DNA from: JAIPEK01 sp041685935
GTDB taxonomy: Bacteria > Desulfobacterota > Desulfobacteria > Desulfobacterales > Desulfobacteraceae
DNA: 11,177 bases
Assembly (NCBI GenBank): GCA_041685935.1
Contig: JAWLES010000077.1
Coordinates: 1 to 11,177 of the forward strand
Direction of reading: 5' to 3'
The position numbers and the translations under genes are program-made. Positions 1 through 6,857 of this stretch are shown here, one piece after another. How positions within the stretch are numbered: position 1 is the first letter of the stretch; every line of letters begins with the position of its first letter. Below the pieces are notes generated by a model. It had not been told where the DNA came from. It ran no database searches and was given only the letters and a program-made list of their open reading frames with translations.

Positions 1-191
1 TTTTCAGCCACAACAATGTTTGCATCCCGGAGTATGCGCAGATGCTGGGAAACGGCAGCAGGAGAAATCTCCAGGGATTTTGCCAATGCATTACCGCACA
101 GACAGCGTTTTTTTAACAGCTCAATCATACGCACCCGGGTATCAACCGAAAGCACCTTGAATATTCGCGCTGCTTTTTCCGGGGTTGGCAT
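1..191 (-). CDS. ArsR/SmtB-family winged-helix repressor, N-terminal part (C-terminus outside window)
   Basis: The minus strand reads ATG at 191-189 and stays open to the window edge, giving 63 residues. They match the ArsR/SmtB DNA-binding domain: a first helix with the 'KVLSVDTRVRMIELL' pattern, then the recognition helix-turn-helix 'SPAAVSQHLRILRDA' at about residues 43-57. Cys30 and Cys32 (R-C-L-C) sit where metal-sensing members carry their CxC site on helix 3, so metal or metalloid sensing is possible; many family members that sense other ligands also keep a cysteine here. The start is supported by GGAGG four bases upstream; the frame above it closes at a stop. Family members repress from a dimer bound at a palindrome and usually regulate themselves; the palindrome at 204-217 fits. 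The gene is divergent from the folate reductase gene, which may be a target. The effector-binding C-terminus is missing from view, so the ligand is unknown. Confidence 0.88.
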   Translation of the reverse strand, partial: MPTPEKAARIFKVLSVDTRVRMIELLKKRCLCGNALAKSLEISPAAVSQHLRILRDANIVVAE

Positions 192-203
192 ATACCCTCC
201 ATT

Positions 204-217
204 TAGTTAAGTAACTA
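204..217. promoter_or_regulatory. Perfect palindrome, candidate ArsR operator
   Basis: TAGTTA-AG-TAACTA is a perfect 6-bp inverted repeat with a 2-bp centre. It lies between the -10 of the regulator promoter (225-230) and the regulator start codon (189-191), about where transcription would begin, as expected for an autorepressed ArsR gene. A looser ACTA-N6-TAGT repeat (214-217/224-227) overlaps it and extends over the -10. Assignment to this regulator is inferred from position and symmetry. Confidence 0.5.
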
Positions 218-224
218 CGCAATT

Positions 225-251
225 AGTATATCACATAAAAATTGATGTCAA
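225..251 (-). promoter_or_regulatory. Promoter of the ArsR-family gene
   Basis: On the minus strand there is a perfect -35 TTGACA (251-246) and a -10 TATACT (230-225) separated by 15 bp; an overlapping TACTAA (228-223) would give 17 bp. The start of transcription would fall near 215-218, on the palindrome. Confidence 0.55.
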
Positions 252-376
252 CCTGATACATTAATTTTATTAAAAATTCACCAACAGTCCCTGAAACTAA
301 CAGCTTGGAAGGCATATGCCGAACAGAGGCAACAGATTATCCGTTATAATCCGAAAGTGGATGCCCGAGTTTTATA

Positions 377-406
377 TTGACACTGACGCTTAATTGCTGG
401 TAAAGA
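377..406 (+). promoter_or_regulatory. Candidate promoter for the folate reductase gene
   Basis: TTGACA at 377-382 is followed after 18 bp by TAAAGA at 401-406, preceded by TGG as in an extended -10. This is the best plus-strand promoter in the 192-460 intergenic region and would leave a leader of about 50 bases. The rest of that region holds a GGCATATGCC palindrome (311-320) and a GATTAT-N5-ATAATC repeat (335-351) but no convincing gene. Confidence 0.4.
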
Positions 407-460
407 TTAATTTCAACCTTATGTATCCTGACGTTTTAACCCTCAAAAGGAGACTTTAAA

Positions 461-1270
461 ATGGCGTTTGATCCAGGCCATTTTACCGTAACCGTTGAAG
501 TGGTCCCGCCCGCCGGGGATGATGCCTCAGTAATGATTTCCCTGCTGCAGGATCTTGGCAGGCTCGATTTTGACGGGTTCAGCGTGGCCACCAATCCCGT
601 GGCCAAACCGCGGATGTGCGCAATGGCTGCCTGCAGCCTGATTCAACAGGCAACGAAACGGCCCTGCATCCTGCACTGTACCACCCGGGATCACAACCGG
701 ATCAGCCTTCAGGGGCTGTTGTGGGGTGCAAAAGCCATGGGTATCGATACAGTACTTTGCGCCACCGGCGACTTTGTGGCAATGAAAGACAGGGGCAGCG
801 TTTCAGATGTCAAAGATGTTGATGTACTGGATCTGGTTTCAATGGCTTGCGAATCCGGTTTTCAGACGGGTGTTGTTTTGGACTGGCGGCCTGAATCCGG
901 CGGGTTGGAACATGAAATCAGACGGCTTGAAAAAAAAGCTGACGCAGGGGCGGCGTTCGCCGTGACCCAGCCGGTGTATGATGAAGATACCGCCCGTTTG
1001 CTGCATGACGCGGTTCAACATATTGGTATTCCTGTAATCATGGGAATCCTGCCGCTTCGAAGCCCCAGACACGCCGTTTTTCTTCACGAAAAAGTGGCAG
1101 GAATCGAAGTGCCGGAATCCGTCAGGAACAGGATGGACCAGGCAGCCGACCCGGTATATGAGGGAGCGGTTCTTTCCGGACAGATGATGGATACGGCAAG
1201 AGAGCTTTTCGCAGGCGCATGCATCATGCCGCCGTTCGATCATTACGAAATCCTTTTTGACATTATATAA
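461..1270 (+). CDS. metF: 5,10-methylenetetrahydrofolate reductase family protein (short MetF)
   Basis: 269 residues, a single MTHFR-type TIM barrel that in this family binds FAD and reduces methylenetetrahydrofolate to methyltetrahydrofolate for methionine synthesis or one-carbon flow. Family signatures run in order: 'VEVVPPAG' (residues 12-19, Glu13 at the place of the catalytic Glu of E. coli MetF), 'KPRMCAMAA' (49-57), 'ATGDF' (101-105, the conserved Asp104), 'TQPVYD' (169-174, the substrate-contacting Gln170) and 'GILPLRSPRHA' (195-205). The sequence style is closest to the C-terminal half of the fused homocysteine methyltransferase/MTHFR proteins, but no methyltransferase domain precedes it. 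The start is supported by AAAGGAGA about eight bases upstream. It stands alone, with the ArsR gene divergent upstream and tpx 98 bp downstream. Neither an Hdr-type electron partner nor a MetV partner is visible. Family call is firm; the reductant and physiological direction are not visible. Confidence 0.88.
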   Translation: MAFDPGHFTVTVEVVPPAGDDASVMISLLQDLGRLDFDGFSVATNPVAKPRMCAMAACSLIQQATKRPCILHCTTRDHNRISLQGLLWGAKAMGIDTVLCATGDFVAMKDRGSVSDVKDVDVLDLVSMACESGFQTGVVLDWRPESGGLEHEIRRLEKKADAGAAFAVTQPVYDEDTARLLHDAVQHIGIPVIMGILPLRSPRHAVFLHEKVAGIEVPESVRNRMDQAADPVYEGAVLSGQMMDTARELFAGACIMPPFDHYEILFDII

Positions 1271-1284
1271 ATCGGTAATAAATT
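1257..1284 (+). promoter_or_regulatory. Candidate tpx promoter
   Basis: A perfect TTGACA (1257-1262) sits over the last codons of the folate reductase gene. TAAATT (1279-1284, 4 of 6 matches) follows at 16 bp. Transcription would begin near 1291, so tpx may have its own promoter rather than relying on read-through. Confidence 0.3.
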
Positions 1285-1297
1285 AAAATCATCAGTT

Positions 1298-1311
1298 CCG
1301 TATTATTACGG
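1298..1311. promoter_or_regulatory. Inverted repeat upstream of tpx, possible operator
   Basis: CCGTA-TTAT-TACGG is a perfect 5-bp inverted repeat in the 98-bp gap between the folate reductase gene and tpx. No T-run follows, so it is not a usual terminator. Its place just downstream of the candidate tpx promoter fits an operator, but I cannot name a regulator. Confidence 0.3.
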
Positions 1312-1368
1312 CGGGTCTGAAAACTGAAACCCGGATTAAACTTACAACCGCATGGATGAGAGGTAGAC

Positions 1369-1875
1369 ATGACTCAGATCACTTTAAAAGGAAACCCGGT
1401 CAACACAACAGGCACACTCCCTGAAAAAGGTTCGGCCGCACCTGATTTTACTCTGACGAAAACCGATCTTTCTGACATCGGGCTGTCTGATTTTAAAGGG
1501 AAAAAGCTTGTTTTGAACATATTCCCGAGTATCGATACGGACATATGCGCCATGTCGGTGAGAAAATTTAACAGCGAAGCAGTATCCCTGGACAATACAG
1601 AGGTCCTGTGCGTGTCACTCGATCTTCCGTTCGCCCACAAACGGTTCTGCGGTGCCGAAGGCATCGAAAACGTCCATGCCGTATCCGAGCTCAGGGACCG
1701 CTCGTTCGGAGACAACTACGGGGCCAGGATGGTCGACGGTCCCCTCAAGGGGCTTTTGTCAAGGGCTGTGGTGGTCATTGACGAACAGGGCACTGTCACA
1801 TACACCCAGCAGGTACCGGAAATCGGGGAAGAACCGGATTATGAAAAGGCGCTTGAAGCCGTTAAAAGCATCTAG
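1369..1875 (+). CDS. tpx: Thiol peroxidase Tpx (atypical 2-Cys peroxiredoxin)
   Basis: 168 residues, the usual Tpx length. It reduces H2O2 and organic hydroperoxides using a Cys60-Cys94 intramolecular disulfide that is recycled by thioredoxin. The peroxidatic Cys60 lies in 'FPSIDTDICAMSVRKFN' (52-68), with the catalytic Thr57 and Arg65 around it. The resolving Cys94 lies in 'LPFAHKRFCGAEG' (86-98), both close to the E. coli Tpx signatures. The N-terminal 'GSAAPDFTL' is the peroxiredoxin entry strand. Both catalytic positions are Cys, not selenocysteine, although the genome carries selC. AGAGGT five bases upstream supports this ATG; the earlier ATG at 1352 runs into a stop within five codons. 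It converges with the zinc-ribbon gene, and its TAG stop overlaps that gene's stop by four bases. The role is oxidative-stress defence, probably cytoplasmic as no signal peptide is seen. Confidence 0.96.
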   Translation: MTQITLKGNPVNTTGTLPEKGSAAPDFTLTKTDLSDIGLSDFKGKKLVLNIFPSIDTDICAMSVRKFNSEAVSLDNTEVLCVSLDLPFAHKRFCGAEGIENVHAVSELRDRSFGDNYGARMVDGPLKGLLSRAVVVIDEQGTVTYTQQVPEIGEEPDYEKALEAVKSI

Positions 1876-2075
1876 CCGCTCTGTTCAAGGGTAACCCGCC
1901 ACCCGTTTTCAAACCTGCTGTGACAGGAGGGGCAGATTAAAATGATTTGCCCCTCCTTCGGGCCTTTCATTTTAAACGAGACGTGAAACCCGTCGGTGTA
2001 TCCGCACGACGGACAGACATAAATTTCCCCCTCGTTGTCAATACGGCTGATACCGTTTTTGGCTCCCATGTTCAT
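1872..2075 (-). CDS. Small zinc-ribbon protein of unknown function
   Basis: 67 residues with two CPSC knuckles, Cys21-x2-Cys24 and Cys48-x2-Cys51, the layout of a four-cysteine zinc ribbon. Between them lies a basic, beta-prone stretch ('HVSFKMKGPKEGQIILI') and there is no further domain, so it is a stand-alone ribbon that could bind nucleic acid or a protein partner. I do not recognise a named family. The start at 2075 is supported by AAAGGAGG eight bases upstream; the Met two codons later is an alternative. It lies 62 bp behind yejE on the same strand and may be the last gene of that transcript. Its stop codon shares a CTAG with the tpx stop on the other strand. A strong inverted repeat (1926-1956) lies within the codons of the second knuckle. 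Existence as a gene is well supported by the paired knuckles and ribosome binding site; function is unknown. Confidence 0.75.
   Translation of the reverse strand: MNMGAKNGISRIDNEGEIYVCPSCGYTDGFHVSFKMKGPKEGQIILICPSCHSRFENGWRVTLEQSG
1926..1956. repeat. Strong inverted repeat inside the zinc-ribbon gene, 3' of tpx
   Basis: GGAGGGGCA (1926-1934) and TGCCCCTCC (1948-1956) are perfect 9-bp complements. The stem extends inward through a G-T pair and two A-T pairs, leaving a loop of about seven bases. It lies 51 bp past the tpx stop. No T-run follows on either strand, so it is not a canonical terminator, but it could form a stable 3' structure on the tpx mRNA. Confidence 0.45.
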
Positions 2076-2137
2076 GCCAGCTTCCTCCTTTGTGTTTTCC
2101 GTTACCTGAACAAATCGGCTTTTTCAAAACAGACGGC

Positions 2138-3184
2138 TTATTCGTAAATGGTGTGCAGCTTGGGATCAAACGCCTCCCTGACGCCCTCGCCTGTAAACGT
2201 TACCGTTATCAGGGTGATAACCAATGCCGCCACCACGGAACTCGATATCCACCACGCCTCCATGTTTTCCCATCCCTGGGAGAGCAGCTCGCCCCAGGAG
2301 GGGGTCGGGGCGGGCAACCCGAACCCGAGATAGTCAAGAGAAGTCAGTGCAACTATCCCTCCGGATATGGCAAACGGGGCATAGGTCACGATCACCGAAA
2401 TGGTGTTGGGAATAATATGCCTGAAGATAATCCTTGCATGGGAAGCCCCGAGCGACCTCACCGCAAGAATGTATTCCCTCTCCCTTTCCTTGTAGGTCAT
2501 GGTCCGCATGACCCAGGTGATCTGGATCCATCCGAAAAAAGCCATGATTAAAAGCAGGATCATAAAGTTGGGAACCACTATTGAACTGATAATGATGATT
2601 ACATACAAAAAAGGGATATTGCTCCAGACCTCCAGTACTCTCTGGAAGAAAAGATCGAATTTTCCGCCGAAATATCCCATGGCGCACCCTATGGAAACAC
2701 CGATTGAATAGTTCAGAAACAGCAGAATCAGGGAAAAGCCCATGGCGATCCTGAAGCCGTAGACAAGCCTTGCCAGAAGATCCCTGCCCACATTGTCTGT
2801 CCCCAGGAAGTGCCGGTCCTTAATGGAAGGGGGAAACGGCGGATACTCCGTCAATCTCAGATCATTCTCGTACGGATTGTAGGGCACAGGCGGCAGGATA
2901 ACGAAATTGCCGCTTCCGCTCTTTTCAAATCTGCGTTTCAGTTCCCGGTAATCTGTCTCATATTCATAGTCAAAACCGAACGTGGAGCCCGGGATCATAT
3001 CCCCGTAAACCGGAAAAAATAGGCGGCCGTCGTATTTAACCAAAAGCGCCCTGGAGTTGATAAAAAGCTCGGCAAACATGGAAAGAACGAGCATCACCAT
3101 CAGGATTAAAAAGGAGTAATACCCCCGCCTGATGGATCTGAACCGCTTAAGTTTCCGGGTGGTTTCCGGGGTGAACCTGATCAT
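2138..3184 (-). CDS. yejE: YejE-type ABC transporter permease (DppC/OppC superfamily)
   Basis: 348 residues. One of the two inner-membrane channel subunits of a YejABEF-type importer; the family takes up peptides and, in E. coli, the peptide-nucleotide antibiotic microcin C. The N-terminus begins with a basic stretch and 'RRGYYSFLIL' leading into the first membrane helix (about 23-42). It is followed by a long periplasmic segment (about 43-140) with 'LLVKYDGRLFFPVYG' and 'FLGTDNVGRDLLARLVYG', both typical of YejE. Five more hydrophobic segments follow, and the ATPase-docking EAA loop is at about 237-260 ('EYILAVRSLGA...IIPN'). 'SLDYLGFGLPAPTPSWGELL' and the terminal 'EAFDPK' are also family hallmarks. 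Its ATG overlaps the yejB stop as ATGA, so the two are translationally coupled. No substrate-binding protein or ATPase gene lies next to it. Confidence 0.92.
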   Translation of the reverse strand: MIRFTPETTRKLKRFRSIRRGYYSFLILMVMLVLSMFAELFINSRALLVKYDGRLFFPVYGDMIPGSTFGFDYEYETDYRELKRRFEKSGSGNFVILPPVPYNPYENDLRLTEYPPFPPSIKDRHFLGTDNVGRDLLARLVYGFRIAMGFSLILLFLNYSIGVSIGCAMGYFGGKFDLFFQRVLEVWSNIPFLYVIIIISSIVVPNFMILLLIMAFFGWIQITWVMRTMTYKEREREYILAVRSLGASHARIIFRHIIPNTISVIVTYAPFAISGGIVALTSLDYLGFGLPAPTPSWGELLSQGWENMEAWWISSSVVAALVITLITVTFTGEGVREAFDPKLHTIYE

Positions 3185-4212
3185 TTGAACCGTACCCTCG
3201 GATCCACAAACGCCACACAGATATCAGAGAGGATGTTTCCGATCATGAAAAGAAGTGATGACACCACCAGAATCCCCATGACAACGGGATAATCCCTGTC
3301 CACAACTGATTCATACCCCAGAAGCCCCATTCCGTTGATGTTGAATACCTTTTCGATCAGAAACGACCCCATGAGCAGAATGGAAACGTTGTTCCCGAAA
3401 TTGGTGGCCACCGGGATCAGGCTGTTCCGAAGGGCATGGCGGAAAACCGCCTTTTTAAAGGACAGCCCCTTTGCTATAGCCGTGCGTATATAATCGCTTG
3501 ACAGATTGTCCATTAGCGTATTTTTCATCAGTAACGTCATCACGGTAAAAGAGCCGATCACATAGGAGATAAGGGGGAGAACCGTATGCCAGAGGATATC
3601 CATGACCTTTTCAAACAGGTTCATGCGGAAAAAATCATTGGAGGTGAGCCCGCCCAGAGGAAATATATCCCATCTGGAAGAAAAAAACACCAGAAGCAGA
3701 ACACCAGCCACCCATCCGGGTATGGCGTAACCTGTGAAAATCAGCACGGAGGAGGCGTTGTCAAAACCGGATTTGTGTCGCACAGCCTTGGCGATTCCCA
3801 GAGGGATACAAACCCCGTAGATCATTACCATGCTCAGGACGCCGAAGTACAGGGAAACCGGGATTCTCTCCTTTATCATGGACCATACCGGGTCGTAATA
3901 CCTGGTGGAACGGCCCAGATCCCCTTTCAAGACCTTAAAGAGCCACATAAAATAGCTCTCCAGGATCGGTTTGTCAAAACCGTAATATTTTTTTAATGTT
4001 TCGATCTGGCTTTCTGATAACGGCTGCCCCCCTGATCCAGTGGCATCCGTGGAGGACGGACCCGAACCCGACGCCTCCATCTGCCTTGCGTTGGAGATGA
4101 CCCGTTCAATGGGCCCTCCGGGCACAAAACGGGTAATGGTGAATACCATAACAGTGATCCCCAGAAACGTGGGGATGATCAAAAGAAAACGCCTTATGAA
4201 ATATGCAGTCAT
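3181..4212 (-). CDS. yejB: YejB-type ABC transporter permease (DppB/OppB superfamily)
   Basis: 343 residues, the partner membrane subunit of YejE. The first helix (about 7-28) and 'RFVPGGPIERVI' match the YejB N-terminus. A Gly/Ser-rich linker at about 46-63 follows, then 'KKYYGFDKPILESYF' (74-88) and 'GDLGRS' (97-102), which in DppB proteins precede the transport domain. The EAA loop is at about 240-263 ('DYIRTAIAKGL...RHALRN'), and 'NGMGLLGYESVVDRDYPVVMG' plus the terminal 'DPRVRFK' are strong YejB marks. The start overlaps the alaS stop as ATGA (4209-4212), and I see no strong ribosome binding site in front, so translation probably depends on ribosomes finishing alaS. The end overlaps yejE in the same way. 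This places a transporter directly in the expression path of a tRNA synthetase. Confidence 0.93.
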   Translation of the reverse strand: MTAYFIRRFLLIIPTFLGITVMVFTITRFVPGGPIERVISNARQMEASGSGPSSTDATGSGGQPLSESQIETLKKYYGFDKPILESYFMWLFKVLKGDLGRSTRYYDPVWSMIKERIPVSLYFGVLSMVMIYGVCIPLGIAKAVRHKSGFDNASSVLIFTGYAIPGWVAGVLLLVFFSSRWDIFPLGGLTSNDFFRMNLFEKVMDILWHTVLPLISYVIGSFTVMTLLMKNTLMDNLSSDYIRTAIAKGLSFKKAVFRHALRNSLIPVATNFGNNVSILLMGSFLIEKVFNINGMGLLGYESVVDRDYPVVMGILVVSSLLFMIGNILSDICVAFVDPRVRFK

Positions 4213-6830
4213 GTAATCATTTGAAACACGGATTCAAGTGCCTGGTCAAGTTTTGTCGGATCAGGCCCCCCGGCCTGAGCCATGTCCGGCCGTCCGCCTC
4301 CGCCCCCGCCGACTATGGCGGCAGCCTGCTTGACAATATCCCCGGCCTTGTACCTGGTTTTAAGATCATCCGTCACAACGGAAATCAGCAGTGCCTTTTC
4401 ATTGGATTCAGCACCCAGCAGGATGACGCCGGACCTGATCTTTGCCTTGAACTTGTCTGCAATGTCCCGCAGCTGGGAGGGATTTTCCACTTCCACCCTT
4501 TTGGAAAGCACCTTGACTCCGCCGACCTCCCTGATTTCGCTTTCGATATTGTCAGCCGACTTTGCAGCAACTTTTGCCTTGAGGGATTCCACCTGCTTTT
4601 CCAGCTCTTTTTTCTCTTTGGACAGCAAGGCGACTTTTTCCGGGAGATCATCAGCGGTTGCCTTAACCATGCCTGAAAGTTCCTTCAATATCCTGTGACG
4701 GCGGATACCCTCTTCCGTCGCCATATGTCCGGTGACAGCCTCGATTCTCCTTACCCCGGAGGCAATACCGGTTTCGGACAATATCCTGAAACTGCCGATA
4801 TCCCCGGATCTCTTCACATGGGTCCCGCCGCAGAGCTCCCTTGAAAAATCTCCCTGGGAGACCACCCGCACCGTTTCCCCGTACTTTTCCTCGAACAGGG
4901 CGACTGCGCCGCTCTTTTCCGCATCATCCATGCTCATTTCTTCTGTAGTGACTTCATGGTTCTCACGGATTCTCTGATTGACCCGCCGCTCGATGGATGC
5001 CATATCCTCTTCGGAAACAGGAGAAAAATGTGTAAAGTCGAACCGCAGCCGGTCATGGGTTACAAGAGAGCCGGCCTGCTTGACGTGATCACCGAGAATG
5101 CTCCGCAAAGCAGAATGAAGAATATGAGTAGCAGTATGGTTGCGTGCGGTGTCTTCCCTTTTTTGCCGGTCCACCTTCATTGTCACGGAGTCTCCCTTGC
5201 TGATCCCGCCCTTTTCCACTTCACCCTTGTGAATCACAAGCCCGGAAGGGTCGGAAAAAGTATCTTCAACAGCAATCACGGCGTCAGCTGTTTCAAATAC
5301 GCCTGTATCACCGGCCTGGCCGCCGGCCATGGCATAGAACGGAGTCTTTTCAACAACAATATCCACCCGGTCTCCCCTGGAGGCTGTGGAAACTTCCTTA
5401 TTCTCCCGGGACAGGGCAAGGATCACGGACTCATCCTCGGTTCGGCCATATCCGGTGAATTCGGTTTTAACCCCCTGGTTGACAAGCTCTTTAAAAGCAA
5501 GGCTCACCCCTTCGAATTTAGCTTTTCTCCTGGATCTTTCCCGCTGTTCCTCCATTTCTTTGTCAAACCCGTCAAGGTCAAGGGTGAGATCCATTGACTT
5601 GACCACGTCCCGGACCACGTCCACCGGGAAACCAAAGGTGTCGTACAGCTTGAAAATAACCGAGCCCGGAATTACCTTTTCTCCGGACTTCTCAAGTGAC
5701 GCGATGGTCTCTTCAAGCAGTTTCATCCCTGTATCCAGGGTCTCGAAGAATTTTTTCTCCTCGTTCTGCACCACGTTGATGATAAAAGAGGCGGATTCCT
5801 TGAGCTCAGGGTACGCATCTTCCATGATGTCAAACACCGTTTGAACGGTTTTGTACAAAAACGGCTCCATAAGCCCGAGGTTCCGGCCGAACCGGACGGC
5901 TCTTCTCATGATCCGCCGCAGAACATACCCTCTGCCTTCATTGGAAGGCAGAACTCCGTCACAGATGAGGAACGCGGACGCCCTGCTGTGATCGGCAATC
6001 ACCTTCATGGCGACCTCTGTCTCCTCGGAATCGTATATCCTTTTTCCGCAGAGCGATTCCACCTTTTTCATGATCGGGACAAACAGATCGGTCTCAAAGT
6101 TCGTTCTCACATCCTGGAGCACGGCGGCAATCCGTTCCACACCGAGGCCGGTATCGATACTGGGCTTGGGAAGCGGCGTCATGTTCCCGGATTCATCCCG
6201 GTCAAACTGCATGAACACCAGGTTCCAAAGCTCAAGGAATCTGTCGCATTCACACCCGACCGCGCAGTCCTCCCGGCCGCAGCCGTATTCCAGTCCCCGG
6301 TCGATGTGAATCTCGCTGCAGGGGCCGCAGGGTCCTGTATCCCCCATGGCCCAGAAGTTTTCATCCTCCCCGAGCCGGACGATCCTCTCTTCCGGCACCC
6401 CGACCAGATCCCGCCATAAATCGTATGCCTCGTCATCATCCTGGTAGACCGACACCCAGAGTTTTTCCGGGTCAAGCCCGTAGCCGTCTGTCATAAGGTC
6501 CCACGAGTATTCAATAGCCTTGTCCTTGAAGTAGTCTCCAAAGGAAAAGTTGCCCAGCATTTCAAAAAAGGTATGGTGCCGGGCCGTGAAACCGACATTT
6601 TCAAGGTCGTTGTGCTTACCTCCGGCGCGGACACACTTCTGCGCTGTCACGGCAGTGGAATAATTCCTCTTTTCATCACCGGTGAACACCCTTTTAAACT
6701 GGACCATGCCGGCATTTACGAACAACAGGGTGGGATCATCCTGCGGAACAAGGGAAGAACTTCTCACATGCTGGTGACCATGCTTTTTAAAATAATCGAT
6801 AAAAATACGCCGGGCTTCATTGCCTGTCAT
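4209..6830 (-). CDS. alaS: Alanine--tRNA ligase
   Basis: 873 residues, full length for bacterial AlaRS, which charges tRNA-Ala in the cytoplasm and clears Ser/Gly mischarging. The class II catalytic core is at the N-terminus: 'RHHTFFEMLGNFSFGDYF' (84-101) and 'NEGRGYVLRRIMRRAVR' (297-313). Between these lies a Cys-rich stretch (about 184-196, 'CGREDCAVGCECD'), common in bacterial AlaRS. The editing domain has its zinc-binding set complete: His565-x3-His569 and Cys667-x3-His671 in 'CGGTH'. A coiled-coil-like segment (about 735-760) leads to the C-Ala domain, with the glycine run at 841-846 in 'GGGGGGRPDMAQAGG'. AAAGGAG six to seven bases upstream fixes the start. It lies 27 bp after recA and overlaps yejB by four bases. 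No T-box or other leader fits in the 27-bp gap, so regulation is probably set further upstream. Confidence 0.98.
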   Translation of the reverse strand: MTGNEARRIFIDYFKKHGHQHVRSSSLVPQDDPTLLFVNAGMVQFKRVFTGDEKRNYSTAVTAQKCVRAGGKHNDLENVGFTARHHTFFEMLGNFSFGDYFKDKAIEYSWDLMTDGYGLDPEKLWVSVYQDDDEAYDLWRDLVGVPEERIVRLGEDENFWAMGDTGPCGPCSEIHIDRGLEYGCGREDCAVGCECDRFLELWNLVFMQFDRDESGNMTPLPKPSIDTGLGVERIAAVLQDVRTNFETDLFVPIMKKVESLCGKRIYDSEETEVAMKVIADHSRASAFLICDGVLPSNEGRGYVLRRIMRRAVRFGRNLGLMEPFLYKTVQTVFDIMEDAYPELKESASFIINVVQNEEKKFFETLDTGMKLLEETIASLEKSGEKVIPGSVIFKLYDTFGFPVDVVRDVVKSMDLTLDLDGFDKEMEEQRERSRRKAKFEGVSLAFKELVNQGVKTEFTGYGRTEDESVILALSRENKEVSTASRGDRVDIVVEKTPFYAMAGGQAGDTGVFETADAVIAVEDTFSDPSGLVIHKGEVEKGGISKGDSVTMKVDRQKREDTARNHTATHILHSALRSILGDHVKQAGSLVTHDRLRFDFTHFSPVSEEDMASIERRVNQRIRENHEVTTEEMSMDDAEKSGAVALFEEKYGETVRVVSQGDFSRELCGGTHVKRSGDIGSFRILSETGIASGVRRIEAVTGHMATEEGIRRHRILKELSGMVKATADDLPEKVALLSKEKKELEKQVESLKAKVAAKSADNIESEIREVGGVKVLSKRVEVENPSQLRDIADKFKAKIRSGVILLGAESNEKALLISVVTDDLKTRYKAGDIVKQAAAIVGGGGGGRPDMAQAGGPDPTKLDQALESVFQMIT

Positions 6831-6857
6831 ACTCGTCTCCTTTTGGACCCACAGTCA

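Noticed and set aside
16..210. Plus-strand 64-codon frame at the left edge
   Set aside because: It is antisense to the ArsR-family gene, which has a clear helix-turn-helix, promoter and ribosome binding site.
316..393. 25-codon plus-strand frame upstream of metF as a leader peptide
   Set aside because: The Shine-Dalgarno-like GGAAGG is only three bases from the ATG, the peptide is featureless, and it begins before the best metF promoter.
413..460. Riboswitch (SAM, SAH or folate class) in the metF leader
   Set aside because: The predicted leader is only about 50 bases and I see none of the conserved cores of those classes.
4956..6419. Long plus-strand open frames (about 190-213 codons) antisense to alaS
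   Set aside because: They lie opposite a full-length, motif-complete AlaRS, have no recognisable domains, and are expected from the codon bias of the real gene.
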